Shown here: positions 44,879-52,453 of the stretch, piece by piece
How the letters are laid out: each line of letters begins with the position of its first letter
Numbering within the stretch: the first letter of the stretch is position 1
Source: Gottschalkiaceae bacterium SANA
GTDB taxonomy: Bacteria > Bacillota > Clostridia > Tissierellales > GPF-1
Length of the DNA: 64,000 nt
Assembly: GCA_036323355.1 (NCBI GenBank)
Contig: AP028876.1
Span: 1,240,001 to 1,304,000 of the forward strand
Direction of reading: 5' to 3'
Notes under the pieces: generated by a model
Told to the model about the DNA's origin: nothing
What the model saw: only the letters and a program-made list of their open reading frames with translations
The model's database searches: none
Made by a program: the position numbers and the translations under genes

Positions 44879-46293
44879 TTAAGTTTGGAACGGGTGGCTG
44901 GAGAGCCATTGTAGGAGATGAGTTTATTCGAACCAATATTGTAAAGGTAGCCCAGGGACTGTCAGATATGATGAAGGAAGAAGGCGTGGGAGAACGGGGA
45001 ATCGTGATCGGCTACGATAAGCGTTTTTTGTCGGATAAATCCAGCATTTGGATGGCTGAGGTCTTTGCGGGAAATGGAATTTCGGTAAACTATATTGACA
45101 AAGTAGCACCAACACCCTTAATCATGTATACGGTAAAAGCATTTAATTGTAATTATGGCATTGCAGTTACTGCTAGTCACAATCCGGCAGATTACAACGG
45201 TATTAAAATTTTTACCAAGGGTGGAAAAGATGCTGACTTGCCAATCACTGATAAATTAGAGCGGTATGTACAACGGCTAAAAGAGACGGATATTACTCGA
45301 TTGTCTTTTGAAGAAGGTAAAGAGAAGGGCGTGATTCGTGTTGTCAATCCATTTAATGATTATATCGATACGATTATGTCGATGATTGATGTAGAAGCAA
45401 TTCGAAATCGCGAATTGCGGGTCTTGGTAGATCCTATGTTTGGGGTATCGAAAGCAGCGCTGCAAACCGTTTTGACAACGGCTCGCTGTGAGGTGGATGT
45501 GATCAATGACAAGCATGATACTAGTTTTGGTGGGCGTATGCCGTCTCCCACAAAGGAGACTTTGAATAAGCTCAGCAACATGGTCTATGAGAGTCATTAT
45601 GATCTGGGAATTGGTACTGATGGTGATGCGGATCGATTGGGTATTATCGATGAGCAAGGCACCTATGTAACCCCCAATCAGGTCATGAGTATGTTGTATT
45701 ATTATCTTTTGAAATATAAAAAATGGGAGGGACCAGTCGTTCGGAACTTGGCGACTACCCATCAATTGGACCGAATCGCGGCAAGCTATGGACAAGAGGC
45801 CTTTGAAGTGCCTGTAGGATTTAAGTATATTAGTCAAAAAATGCAGGAAACCGGTGCGATTATCGGGGGAGAAAGTAGTGGCGGATTGACGATCAAAGGG
45901 CACATAAAAGGCAAAGATGGAATTTTTGCAGCAGCGCTTTTAGTAGAGATGATTTCTGTAACCGGACTGAAGATTAATGAGATGTTGAATGCCATGGAAG
46001 AGAAGTTTGGTAGCTTTGAAATGGTTGAGCGAAACCTGGCATTGAAAGAAGCAAAGAAAGAAGAATTGGTAGGCCGAATCTTCGAGCAAGAGGAAATGCC
46101 TCAGTTTCCTTGGGCAGTAGATCGCGTGAATGATTTGGATGGGCTGAAGATCTACTTCGAAAATGGTGGCTGGATTGTTGCTCGCTTTTCTGGCACGGAA
46201 CCTTTACTTCGTATTTTTGCTGAAATGAAATCAAAAGAATTGGCCGATCAAGCAGCGGAAATCTTTATGAAACATTTTGGGATTGAGGGTTAA
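44875..46293 (+). CDS. Phosphohexomutase (phosphoglucosamine/phosphoglucomutase-like)
   Basis: 472 residues, alpha-D-phosphohexomutase family. The start MIKFGTGGWRAI fits the family opening, the phosphoserine loop TASHNPADYNGIK is at about 99-111, the Mg loop GTDGDADRLG at about 244-253, the sugar loop GGESSGGLT at about 325-333, and RFSGTEPLLRIF near the end. It overlaps the nucleotidyltransferase gene (ATGA), so the two should act together: hexose or hexosamine 6-P to 1-P and then to the sugar nucleotide, or the reverse for salvage of sugar 1-P released by the glycosidase domain. Last gene of the operon. Confidence 0.88.
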   Translation: MIKFGTGGWRAIVGDEFIRTNIVKVAQGLSDMMKEEGVGERGIVIGYDKRFLSDKSSIWMAEVFAGNGISVNYIDKVAPTPLIMYTVKAFNCNYGIAVTASHNPADYNGIKIFTKGGKDADLPITDKLERYVQRLKETDITRLSFEEGKEKGVIRVVNPFNDYIDTIMSMIDVEAIRNRELRVLVDPMFGVSKAALQTVLTTARCEVDVINDKHDTSFGGRMPSPTKETLNKLSNMVYESHYDLGIGTDGDADRLGIIDEQGTYVTPNQVMSMLYYYLLKYKKWEGPVVRNLATTHQLDRIAASYGQEAFEVPVGFKYISQKMQETGAIIGGESSGGLTIKGHIKGKDGIFAAALLVEMISVTGLKINEMLNAMEEKFGSFEMVERNLALKEAKKEELVGRIFEQEEMPQFPWAVDRVNDLDGLKIYFENGGWIVARFSGTEPLLRIFAEMKSKELADQAAEIFMKHFGIEG

Positions 46294-46351
46294 AGCTGAA
46301 TATTTAAGAGTACCATATCATTTTTAGGTATTTGGAATAGAAACGAGTTTG

Positions 46352-46386
46352 ATAGAATCCCAGCTCATGCTGGGATTCTATTTTTG
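46352..46386 (+). terminator. Terminator of the sugar operon
   Basis: ATAGAATCCCAGC / GCTGGGATTCTAT perfect 13-bp arms (46352-46364 and 46369-46381), TCAT loop, then T run. It lies between convergent genes. Confidence 0.9.
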
Positions 46387-46391
46387 ATTAA

Positions 46392-47114
46392 TTATTTGAT
46401 ACGCAAAATCGATTGGAGAATTGACTTCTTCAGAGATCCGAAATCCGAGAAATAACGGTTGAAAATCACTTTAAAGGAATCCAATTCATCTGGAATTTTA
46501 AAGGCCCATTGGCTTTTGATCATAGACTCAGTTTGTGGGAGATAGGCTTGCATATAGGCCATCAATCTTGCTGAGGTCAAGCCACCGATTGCGATATCTT
46601 TTGCGAGGGCAAAACCACCGAAAGCGAGGTGGTAGGCAATTGCCACGCCACCAAAGGCTGTGTCATACGCAACGGCAACACCGCCAAACGCTGCAAGTAG
46701 CGCTAGGGATAGGCCTCCAAAGGAGAAGAGTCCGATGCTGAAACCGCCAAAACTGAAAATGCCTGTTGCAAAAGCGCCAATGCTGATAAAACCCATTGAT
46801 TTCGTACCGACTGCAATCCAACCTTTTGCAGTCACGGTAGGATTATTGCTATAACTCAGAAGCGGGAGTCCAAGTAAGGTTGTTTTGGACTGTTTGCTTC
46901 GATACAATGAGGCAGTTTCATTAATTTCTTCCCCGAGAGTTTTGGCAAAATCTCGAGGATTGCCAAGTAATTCGACAGGATCAGTAATACCTGTGTTTTC
47001 GTAGCGGTCTTGGAGAAGCTCCAAGATATCTTCGCGAATTCGTTGCTTGGTTTCAGGGTCGCTACTTAGCATGCCAATAACTTGATTTGTATATTTTTTA
47101 AATGATTTTACCAT
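46392..47114 (-). CDS. PadR-linked protein with Gly/Phe-rich hydrophobic repeats
   Basis: 240 residues. The N-terminal 75 residues are helical and similar in layout to DUF1700/HAAS-type proteins often found beside PadR genes (SSDPETKQRIREDILELLQDR). From about 95 to 185 there is a run of short repeats built on F-G-G-x-(S/A)-(I/V)-(G/A) with spacing of 8-14 residues, hydrophobic enough for membrane association. A helical tail follows. GGAGGG lies 7 bases before ATG 47114, and the TAA of padR overlaps this ATG, so the two genes are co-translated. The function of the repeat is unknown. Confidence 0.7.
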   Translation of the reverse strand: MVKSFKKYTNQVIGMLSSDPETKQRIREDILELLQDRYENTGITDPVELLGNPRDFAKTLGEEINETASLYRSKQSKTTLLGLPLLSYSNNPTVTAKGWIAVGTKSMGFISIGAFATGIFSFGGFSIGLFSFGGLSLALLAAFGGVAVAYDTAFGGVAIAYHLAFGGFALAKDIAIGGLTSARLMAYMQAYLPQTESMIKSQWAFKIPDELDSFKVIFNRYFSDFGSLKKSILQSILRIK

Positions 47115-47461
47115 TAGATTTCCCTCCATGAGCTGAGCATTCCATCAATAATCGTTTTGAAGTCGTTCCAGGATGCAATCATTTCTTGAAGCGATTCGAT
47201 GCCGGTTTCTGTAATACGATAGTATTTTCTGGGCACCTTTCGTTCACTGGATAATTTTTTTCGGTAGCTTTCGATAAAACCTTTATCCTCTAAGCGATAG
47301 AGGATGGGATAAAGGGAGCCCTCTTTTAGTTTGAATGTTCCATGGCTCTCTCTTTCCAATCGATTGAGGAGTTCATAGCCATAGAGGTCTTCCTCGTTGA
47401 TGAGTTTTAATACTAGAATCTCGAAGACGCCTTTTTTTAGTTGTTGGTTGAGTCGATCCAC
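47114..47461 (-). CDS. PadR family transcriptional regulator
   Basis: 115 residues, one winged-helix PadR domain: ILVLKLINEEDLYGYELLNRL, the KLKEGSLYPILYRLEDKGFI recognition and wing region, and RKYYRITETG, plus a C-terminal dimer helix. Start GTG 47461 with AGGAGGTG at 47473-47466. A perfect 27-base palindrome upstream (47509-47535) is its likely operator, suggesting autorepression and control of the overlapping repeat-protein gene. The inducer is unknown. Confidence 0.92.
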   Translation of the reverse strand: MDRLNQQLKKGVFEILVLKLINEEDLYGYELLNRLERESHGTFKLKEGSLYPILYRLEDKGFIESYRKKLSSERKVPRKYYRITETGIESLQEMIASWNDFKTIIDGMLSSWREI

Positions 47462-47508
47462 AATGCACCTCCTAGGTTCATATTACATAAGAAAGTATTT
47501 ACTATAGG

Positions 47509-47535
47509 ACTATACTTAGTATTACTAAGTATAGT
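47509..47535. promoter_or_regulatory. 27-base perfect palindrome, probable PadR operator
   Basis: ACTATACTTAGTA, one central T, TACTAAGTATAGT. It lies about 50 bases before the padR start, in the promoter region. No terminator-like T run belongs to it. Confidence 0.75.
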
Positions 47536-47564
47536 CTAACTTGATTGATATGATTTGTCAAAGC

Positions 47565-47593
47565 AAAAAAATCCCAGTTTCCACTGGGATTTT
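47565..47593 (-). terminator. Terminator after the 48428 lipoprotein gene
   Basis: On the minus strand AAAATCCCAG / CTGGGATTTT arms (47593-47584 and 47577-47568) followed by a T run, 20 bases after the stop. Confidence 0.85.
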
Positions 47594-47612
47594 CATAACT
47601 TGGTGCTGAAAT

Positions 47613-48428
47613 TTATTCGAGAATAGGTTTCACGATTGTGCGATGGGTGCGAAATTGTATGCGGTCCACCCGTTTGGGATGAATGGTTTTTGTTTTTGCG
47701 GTGATAGCATTGCGCGGATAGACGGCAAGTGTATCCCCGAGTTGTAAATCTGAATGGGAAAAATTTAGAACCGTGCTGGTTGAAAGTTGGATAGACAGCA
47801 TCGCGTTCTCTTCATTGGTACCGCTGAGTATTAAATTGCCTGACTCTGATCGCCCTTTTTCGGTTATTGTCATCAGAAATCGAATAGATTCGTCATAGCA
47901 TTGTACCATCATCTGATGATCTCCCCAGTTTAGATAGTCGATCTTCATTTCCGCTCCCGGAAGAAGATCTTGATTGTCGTAGGTTTCGATCCAAATTAGT
48001 CCCTCGCTAGTTTGAATAGAAAAGTTATTGTGATTGACTGTTTCAATGATGCCATTAAGTTGATGGATAGTTTCACCCATGCCAGATTCGCGCTTTGTGG
48101 TATCAGGTTTAATAATGGCTGTTAGGGTGTAAACGGAATCATCGAGAAGCAATTCATCTTCGATTCGGGTGACGCCAACAATCTCACCGAGATAGAATGT
48201 AGATGTTTCCATTGTGGCAAGAGGAAATGATATTAACTTGCCATTGTACAAAATATCTACGGTTCCCGGTCCAAATTCAATGATTTCTCCAATTAATTCA
48301 TAGGATTCAAGGGGAGACTGAGGGATTGTTTGATCCGAGATTTCGATGGTTGCCGCTTCGTTTGAGTTGCAGCCGAAAAGAGAACCAGAGGCAAGAACAA
48401 GAATAACGAGGAATGTAAGTTTCCTCAT
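47613..48428 (-). CDS. Putative lipoprotein, 271 residues
   Basis: Signal peptide (MRKLTFLVILVLASG) with lipobox LFGC (Cys20), then a strand-rich region; segments such as GEIIEFGPGTVDILYNGKLI and NGIIETVNHNNFSIQTSEGLIW look like repeated beta modules of about 60-70 residues. No catalytic motif recognised. AGGAGGTG precedes ATG 48428; an upstream in-frame GTG overlaps the ribosome site and is rejected. It stands alone, with its own terminator, divergent from the GyrI-like gene. Confidence 0.75.
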   Translation of the reverse strand: MRKLTFLVILVLASGSLFGCNSNEAATIEISDQTIPQSPLESYELIGEIIEFGPGTVDILYNGKLISFPLATMETSTFYLGEIVGVTRIEDELLLDDSVYTLTAIIKPDTTKRESGMGETIHQLNGIIETVNHNNFSIQTSEGLIWIETYDNQDLLPGAEMKIDYLNWGDHQMMVQCYDESIRFLMTITEKGRSESGNLILSGTNEENAMLSIQLSTSTVLNFSHSDLQLGDTLAVYPRNAITAKTKTIHPKRVDRIQFRTHRTIVKPILE

Positions 48429-48516
48429 GGCGTTCACCTCCTTACTTTCTTTTTACCCTGTTCTTGCCTATTTACCATATAATGAAGAAAAGGAAAGAAA
48501 GAATGGAGGAATTGTG

Positions 48517-49122
48517 ATGAGTAAGCTAGACTACAAGAAAATACAAAAGGAATTTTATGCGTTGAAAAAAGGCGTGTTTCATTTCGTGGATGTACCAGAA
48601 ATGAAGATACTTTGTATCGATGGAGAGGGAAACCCTGGTACAGCTAAGGCATTTCAAATGGCCGTTGAAGCTTTGTTTGCTTTTTCCTATACCTTAAAAT
48701 TTCAAATGAAAGCGGAAGGCTTTGATTATGTGGTCATGCCCTTGGAAGGACAGTTTTATATGGATGATATGAGTCAGTTCAGCGAAATGCGAAAAGACGA
48801 ATGGAAATGGACCTTGATGATTCGTCAGCCGGATCAAGTGACCAAAGCACAGGTTGAAAAAGCGAGAAAAACGGTAGAATCGAAAAAAAATCCAGAGGCT
48901 TTGGATCAAGTGAGATTTGAAACGTTTACTGAGGGGAAATCTGCACAAATTCTATATCTTGGTCCATACTCGGAAGAAACAGAGACGATTCAGGCCTTGC
49001 ATGGCTTTATCGAGGAGAATGGCTGTAGCAAAAGAGGTAGGCATCACGAGATTTACTTGAATGACATGAGACGTACAGCACCAGAAAAGCTAAAGACAAT
49101 TATTCGTCAACCGGTTGAATAG
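48517..49122 (+). CDS. GyrI-like small-molecule-binding domain protein
   Basis: 201 residues. The pattern LDYKKIQKEFYALKKGVFHFVDVPEMKILCIDGEGNP at the start and AQILYLGPYSEETETIQALHGFIEENG near 145-171 is typical of free-standing GyrI-like (SHS2) proteins of Bacillota. These bind hydrophobic ligands and some hydrolyse electrophilic compounds; the conserved Glu/Tyr pair near GPYSEE fits. GGAGGA precedes ATG 48517, and the longer frame to 48346 lies under the divergent lipoprotein gene and is rejected. No clear operon partner. Confidence 0.85.
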   Translation: MSKLDYKKIQKEFYALKKGVFHFVDVPEMKILCIDGEGNPGTAKAFQMAVEALFAFSYTLKFQMKAEGFDYVVMPLEGQFYMDDMSQFSEMRKDEWKWTLMIRQPDQVTKAQVEKARKTVESKKNPEALDQVRFETFTEGKSAQILYLGPYSEETETIQALHGFIEENGCSKRGRHHEIYLNDMRRTAPEKLKTIIRQPVE

Positions 49123-49224
49123 GGAAAGTTAGTTCAAAAACAAATGAATCAATAACTTTGACTTTAGAAGGCTAGTTATGTTGAAGCTGCACATACAAAA
49201 CGAAGAGAAATGGGGGGGATTGTA

Positions 49225-49620
49225 ATGATGATGCATCATGTTTGCATTCAAACGAATCGATATCGGGAGTCTTTGGACTTTTATACGCGTGTTATGGGAT
49301 TCCATATGGTAAAGGAAACGCCGGGATTTCATGGCCGGTCCTTTAATACATGGCTGGCTCTAAATGGATTTTATATCGAGCTACAAACGGGAAAAGGGGA
49401 AGAAACTCTGGAGCCCTATGAGAAGAATCGAGAAGGGATCGTGCATCTTTGTTTTCATGTGGAAGATGTGGTTTGGGAACAGAAACGGATTGGTGACTTG
49501 GGCTATAAGAATTTTAAGCTGAAGGATGGGAAGGTAATCTATCGGGTTGAAAATGGATTTCTTTTCAAGGTGAAGGCGCCAGAGGGAACAGAAATCGAAT
49601 TTCGAGATCAAGAGATATAG
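49225..49620 (+). CDS. VOC family (glyoxalase-like) protein
   Basis: 131 residues, one paired VOC module. HHVCIQTNRYRESLDFYTRVMGF at the start has the first metal His; FYIELQTG carries a Glu, VHLCFHVEDV the second His pair, and GTEIEFRDQ a final Glu, matching a lactoylglutathione-lyase-type metal site. ATG 49225 has the G-run GGGGGG upstream. The substrate is not known. Confidence 0.85.
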   Translation: MMMHHVCIQTNRYRESLDFYTRVMGFHMVKETPGFHGRSFNTWLALNGFYIELQTGKGEETLEPYEKNREGIVHLCFHVEDVVWEQKRIGDLGYKNFKLKDGKVIYRVENGFLFKVKAPEGTEIEFRDQEI

Positions 49621-49668
49621 AAAAGAAAGTCCCCGCCGCTTGGGTTCAAGTGACAGGGACTTTCTTTT
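49621..49668. terminator. Bidirectional terminator
   Basis: AAAAGAAAGTCCC / GGGACTTTCTTTT arms (49621-49633 and 49656-49668), serving the VOC gene and the convergent symporter gene. Confidence 0.85.
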
Positions 49669-49670
49669 GT

Positions 49671-50864
49671 TTAGGCTGCTTTTTTCAGCTTTGCTTCATG
49701 TTTGAATTTCTTGTTGAAGAGGGAATCGACGATCATAGCAATGGCGCCGTCTCCCGTTACATTTGTTGCGGTGCCAAAGCTATCCTGAGCGAAGTGAAGA
49801 GCAATCATCAGGTCAAGCTGTGGTTGAGCGAATCCCAACATAGAAGACATTAAACCCAAGGCTGCCATAACGCCGCCACCAGGAATGCCCGGTGCGGCAA
49901 CCATGGTGATACCCAACATAAAGATAAATGGTGCCATCATTGCGAGAGTTGGGGCTTGACCAAAGAGCAGCATAACGCCCATGGAAGCCAATACCAGGGT
50001 AATGGTATCACCTGCCAAGTGAATGGTAGCGCCTAGTGGAATAACAAAATCAACAATATCATCTGAGACTTTGTTCTTACGGGCACAATCCAAGGTAACG
50101 GCGATTGTTGCTGCGGAAGACTGTGTACCCAAGGCAGTAAAGTATGCGGGAAGCATATTTTTGATGGCTTGAAGGGGTTTCTTGCCGCTTACGATCCAAG
50201 CAATCAAATACTGAACGACGATATAAGACAATTGTAGAATAATGATCAGGACGAAAACAGATGCGAAGGCAGCGATGGTTTGGAAAATTTGACCCGCTGC
50301 CGAAATTTTTGCAAATACCCCAGCAATGTGGAAGGGAATCAACGGAATCAGTACATAGTGTACCGTCTTTGCCATCAGTGCCTGGAAGTCTTTGGTTACT
50401 AGTAAAAGTTTGTTGGATTTTAAGGTTGACATCCCAATTCCTAAGACGAAGGCGAAGATTAAGGCTGTCATAACGCCCATAATTTGACCCATTTGAATGG
50501 TAAAGAAGGGAGCGACGTTTACGCTGGATTCCATGGATAACTCACCCATGGTAATGACGCCTGGGAGGATCGCGCTACCAATAAAGAAGGCGACGAAGCC
50601 TGCTGTAACTGCGGAGCAATAGGCGATTAGTGCTGTAATGCCTAGGGTTCTTCCGGCCTGCTTGCCAAGATCGGCAATTCCGGGAGCCACAAATCCAATA
50701 ATGATGCATGGGATCATAAAGGACAAAAAGTTACCAAATATGGAACTGAAGGTGGTCATTAATCGAACAAGCATCAGTTGATCAGCACTGGCCGAAAGCA
50801 AACCGATAATGATGCCGGCAATAATGCCAAGAATTAATTTTGGTAATAGTCCAATTTTTTTCAT
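49671..50864 (-). CDS. Dicarboxylate/amino acid:cation symporter (DAACS)
   Basis: 397 residues with about 8 hydrophobic segments and two re-entrant hairpins. Family motifs: ALGTQSSAATIAVTL (serine-rich hairpin 1, about 255-269), GATIHLAGDTI (about 288-298), GIPGGGVMAALGLM (hairpin 2, about 340-353) and FGTATNVTGDGAIAMIVD near the end, close to the DxxxTxxNVxGD substrate signature. It takes up Glu/Asp, Ser/Thr or dicarboxylates with Na+ or H+. ATG 50864 follows GAGGAG; the ORF extends to 50930 without a ribosome site. It stands alone. Confidence 0.9.
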   Translation of the reverse strand: MKKIGLLPKLILGIIAGIIIGLLSASADQLMLVRLMTTFSSIFGNFLSFMIPCIIIGFVAPGIADLGKQAGRTLGITALIAYCSAVTAGFVAFFIGSAILPGVITMGELSMESSVNVAPFFTIQMGQIMGVMTALIFAFVLGIGMSTLKSNKLLLVTKDFQALMAKTVHYVLIPLIPFHIAGVFAKISAAGQIFQTIAAFASVFVLIIILQLSYIVVQYLIAWIVSGKKPLQAIKNMLPAYFTALGTQSSAATIAVTLDCARKNKVSDDIVDFVIPLGATIHLAGDTITLVLASMGVMLLFGQAPTLAMMAPFIFMLGITMVAAPGIPGGGVMAALGLMSSMLGFAQPQLDLMIALHFAQDSFGTATNVTGDGAIAMIVDSLFNKKFKHEAKLKKAA

Positions 50865-51010
50865 AATGCAATCTCCTCTGGTGTTTTTTAGTAATGACGA
50901 GATCATATCAAAATCGGGCATGTCCGTCAAGAGAAAACAAACATCTTTCCTAAAAAAACATAATTGGGATATTTTGGCTAAATCATGACAGAAACGTCAC
51001 GAATGTGTGC

Positions 51011-51057
51011 TTGACTCAATTAGAAGAATCAGATAAGATTTAAATGAACATTGTTCA
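51011..51057 (+). promoter_or_regulatory. Promoter and operator of the 51072 TetR gene
   Basis: TTGACT (51011-51016), 17 bases, TAAGAT (51034-51039), then the inverted repeat TGAACA-T-TGTTCA (51045-51057) at about the transcription start, a likely TetR site. Confidence 0.7.
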
Positions 51058-51071
51058 AATAAGGAGGAAGC

Positions 51072-51623
51072 ATGCCTAAAATTTTAATGAATCCCAAGGA
51101 AACAATTTTACGAATTGCAAGATTCCATCTTTTGGATCAGGGGATTGAAACTCTGAATATGCGAGCAATTGCTAAAGATGCCGAGATTTCTGTAGGGACA
51201 CTATACAATTATTTTCCAAATAAGGATTATATCGTAATTGCCTTAATGGCAAGCTTTTGGGAGGATTTTATAGAGGAAGTAGAGACCTATGAAGCCGAGG
51301 GAGAAACACTTTGGAGCAATTTGCGAAAAATGTATGAGAAGTTGGCGGATACAATGAAAGTTTTTCGAGTAGAATGGCTTAGTGGAGAAGGATTTCAAAG
51401 CCAAGAAGCCAAGGGTGAGGGAGCCAAGTATCAAGAGCAATTGCGGAATCGAATCTTGATTGCAATCGAGAGACAATTTGAACAATTCGATGAGTCCAGC
51501 GATGTTTTTACGGAAAATGAGCTGGCCCGTTTGGTCTTGTCCAATTGGTTAGGGATGCTGACCAACTCATATATGGATTATAAACTCTTTGAACGGGTAT
51601 TAAGTAAGACTATTGAAAAATAA
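51072..51623 (+). CDS. TetR family transcriptional regulator
   Basis: 183 residues. TetR helix-turn-helix at about 8-55 (LNMRAIAKDAEISVGTLYNYFPNKDYIV), then a helical ligand domain. AAGGAGG precedes ATG 51072. It shares an operon with the membrane protein 11 bases downstream and probably controls both through the TGAACA-TGTTCA site. Confidence 0.9.
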   Translation: MPKILMNPKETILRIARFHLLDQGIETLNMRAIAKDAEISVGTLYNYFPNKDYIVIALMASFWEDFIEEVETYEAEGETLWSNLRKMYEKLADTMKVFRVEWLSGEGFQSQEAKGEGAKYQEQLRNRILIAIERQFEQFDESSDVFTENELARLVLSNWLGMLTNSYMDYKLFERVLSKTIEK

Positions 51624-51634
51624 GGAGAGAAAAA

Positions 51635-52306
51635 ATGGGAATATTTGAAGCAGTATTTGATGTATTTTATTTGGTTAGCGTGATCTGGTTATCGATTTTG
51701 ATGATTAAGGAAGGCAAGAAAGGTTCTTTGGTTTGGTTGTTTGGGTTGATGGGATTGATTCTGGGCGCTGGAGATTCTTTTCACTTGCTGCCACGTATCA
51801 CCTCGCAATTGACAAATGACTTTGCGTCTCATGCATTTGCATTGGGATATGGGAAGATGGTTACTTCAATTACGATGACAATTTTTTATGTGATTTTATA
51901 TCGTATTTGGGAGATTAGAAATGGGAAAGCACCACAATTAGGAATGCGAGTGATTATGGCTGTTTTGGCAGGGATTCGAGTGGTGTTATCCTTGATGCCA
52001 CAAAATAATTGGGCGCAATTGAGCGGATCTTATGTGTGGGGAATCTATCGCAATATACCATTCACAATTATGGGTGTTTTGATTGTTTGGTTGATTTTGA
52101 AAGAAGCCATAGCAAAAAAAGACAAGACCTTCATGAAGATTGGAGTAGCGGTTATTGTATCTTTTGCCTGCTATATTCCTGTGGTTTTATTTGCAGCGCA
52201 AGTTCCTGCAGTAGGTGCATTGATGATGCCAAAGACCGTTGCTTATTTGATGGTGGTTGTTTTTGCTTATCAAGCGATGAAAGCCAATACCTTAAAAACA
52301 TTGTAA
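51635..52306 (+). CDS. Polytopic membrane protein, 223 residues (unrecognised)
   Basis: Six to seven hydrophobic segments over the full length, with charged loops KEGKKGS (about 25-31), RIWEIRNGKAPQ (about 90-101) and KEAIAKKDKT. No transporter motif recognised. It is the only partner of the TetR gene upstream, so its level is probably set by that regulator's ligand. Confidence 0.75.
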   Translation: MGIFEAVFDVFYLVSVIWLSILMIKEGKKGSLVWLFGLMGLILGAGDSFHLLPRITSQLTNDFASHAFALGYGKMVTSITMTIFYVILYRIWEIRNGKAPQLGMRVIMAVLAGIRVVLSLMPQNNWAQLSGSYVWGIYRNIPFTIMGVLIVWLILKEAIAKKDKTFMKIGVAVIVSFACYIPVVLFAAQVPAVGALMMPKTVAYLMVVVFAYQAMKANTLKTL

Positions 52307-52320
52307 TTTTTTTCTTTTGT

Positions 52321-52354
52321 CCTTTCTTATTCCTTTGTAAGGAGTAAGAAAAGG
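52321..52354 (+). other. Intergenic hairpin before the amidase unit
   Basis: CCTTTCTTATTCCTT / AAGGAGTAAGAAAAGG arms (52321-52335 and 52339-52354) with a 3-base loop and one bulge. No T run follows on the plus strand, so it is not a standard terminator. Confidence 0.5.
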
Positions 52355-52369
52355 GATGAAGAGGATGGA

Positions 52370-52453
52370 TTGAAATATGGTATGATGGGACTAGGAATTA
52401 TTGGAATTTACATGCTAATTTGGATGTGCAAGCCCAAGGAGGATAGCCCATGA
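52370..52453 (+). CDS. Tiny membrane peptide upstream of amidase, 27 residues
   Basis: Read from TTG 52370, with GAGGA 5-6 bases upstream, the ORF gives a peptide with one hydrophobic stretch (MGLGIIGIYMLIWM) and a charged end (CKPKEDSP). Its TGA overlaps the amidase ATG (ATGA at 52450-52453), a normal layout for coupled genes. Alternatively translation could start at ATG 52382. Against it: TGG-TATGAT at 52378-52386 could be an extended -10 of the amidase, which would place transcription start inside this ORF. It could be a leader peptide or a small membrane protein. Confidence 0.4.
   Translation: MKYGMMGLGIIGIYMLIWMCKPKEDSP

Noticed and set aside
44265-45903. Long minus-strand frames (208 and 223 codons) under the nucleotidyltransferase and mutase genes
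   Set aside because: His/Leu/Pro-rich shadows of the plus-strand genes, without starts supported by ribosome sites.
52321-52354. Hairpin after the 51635 membrane gene as a terminator
   Set aside because: The T tract lies before the stem on the plus strand, not after it, so it does not fit a normal Rho-independent terminator.
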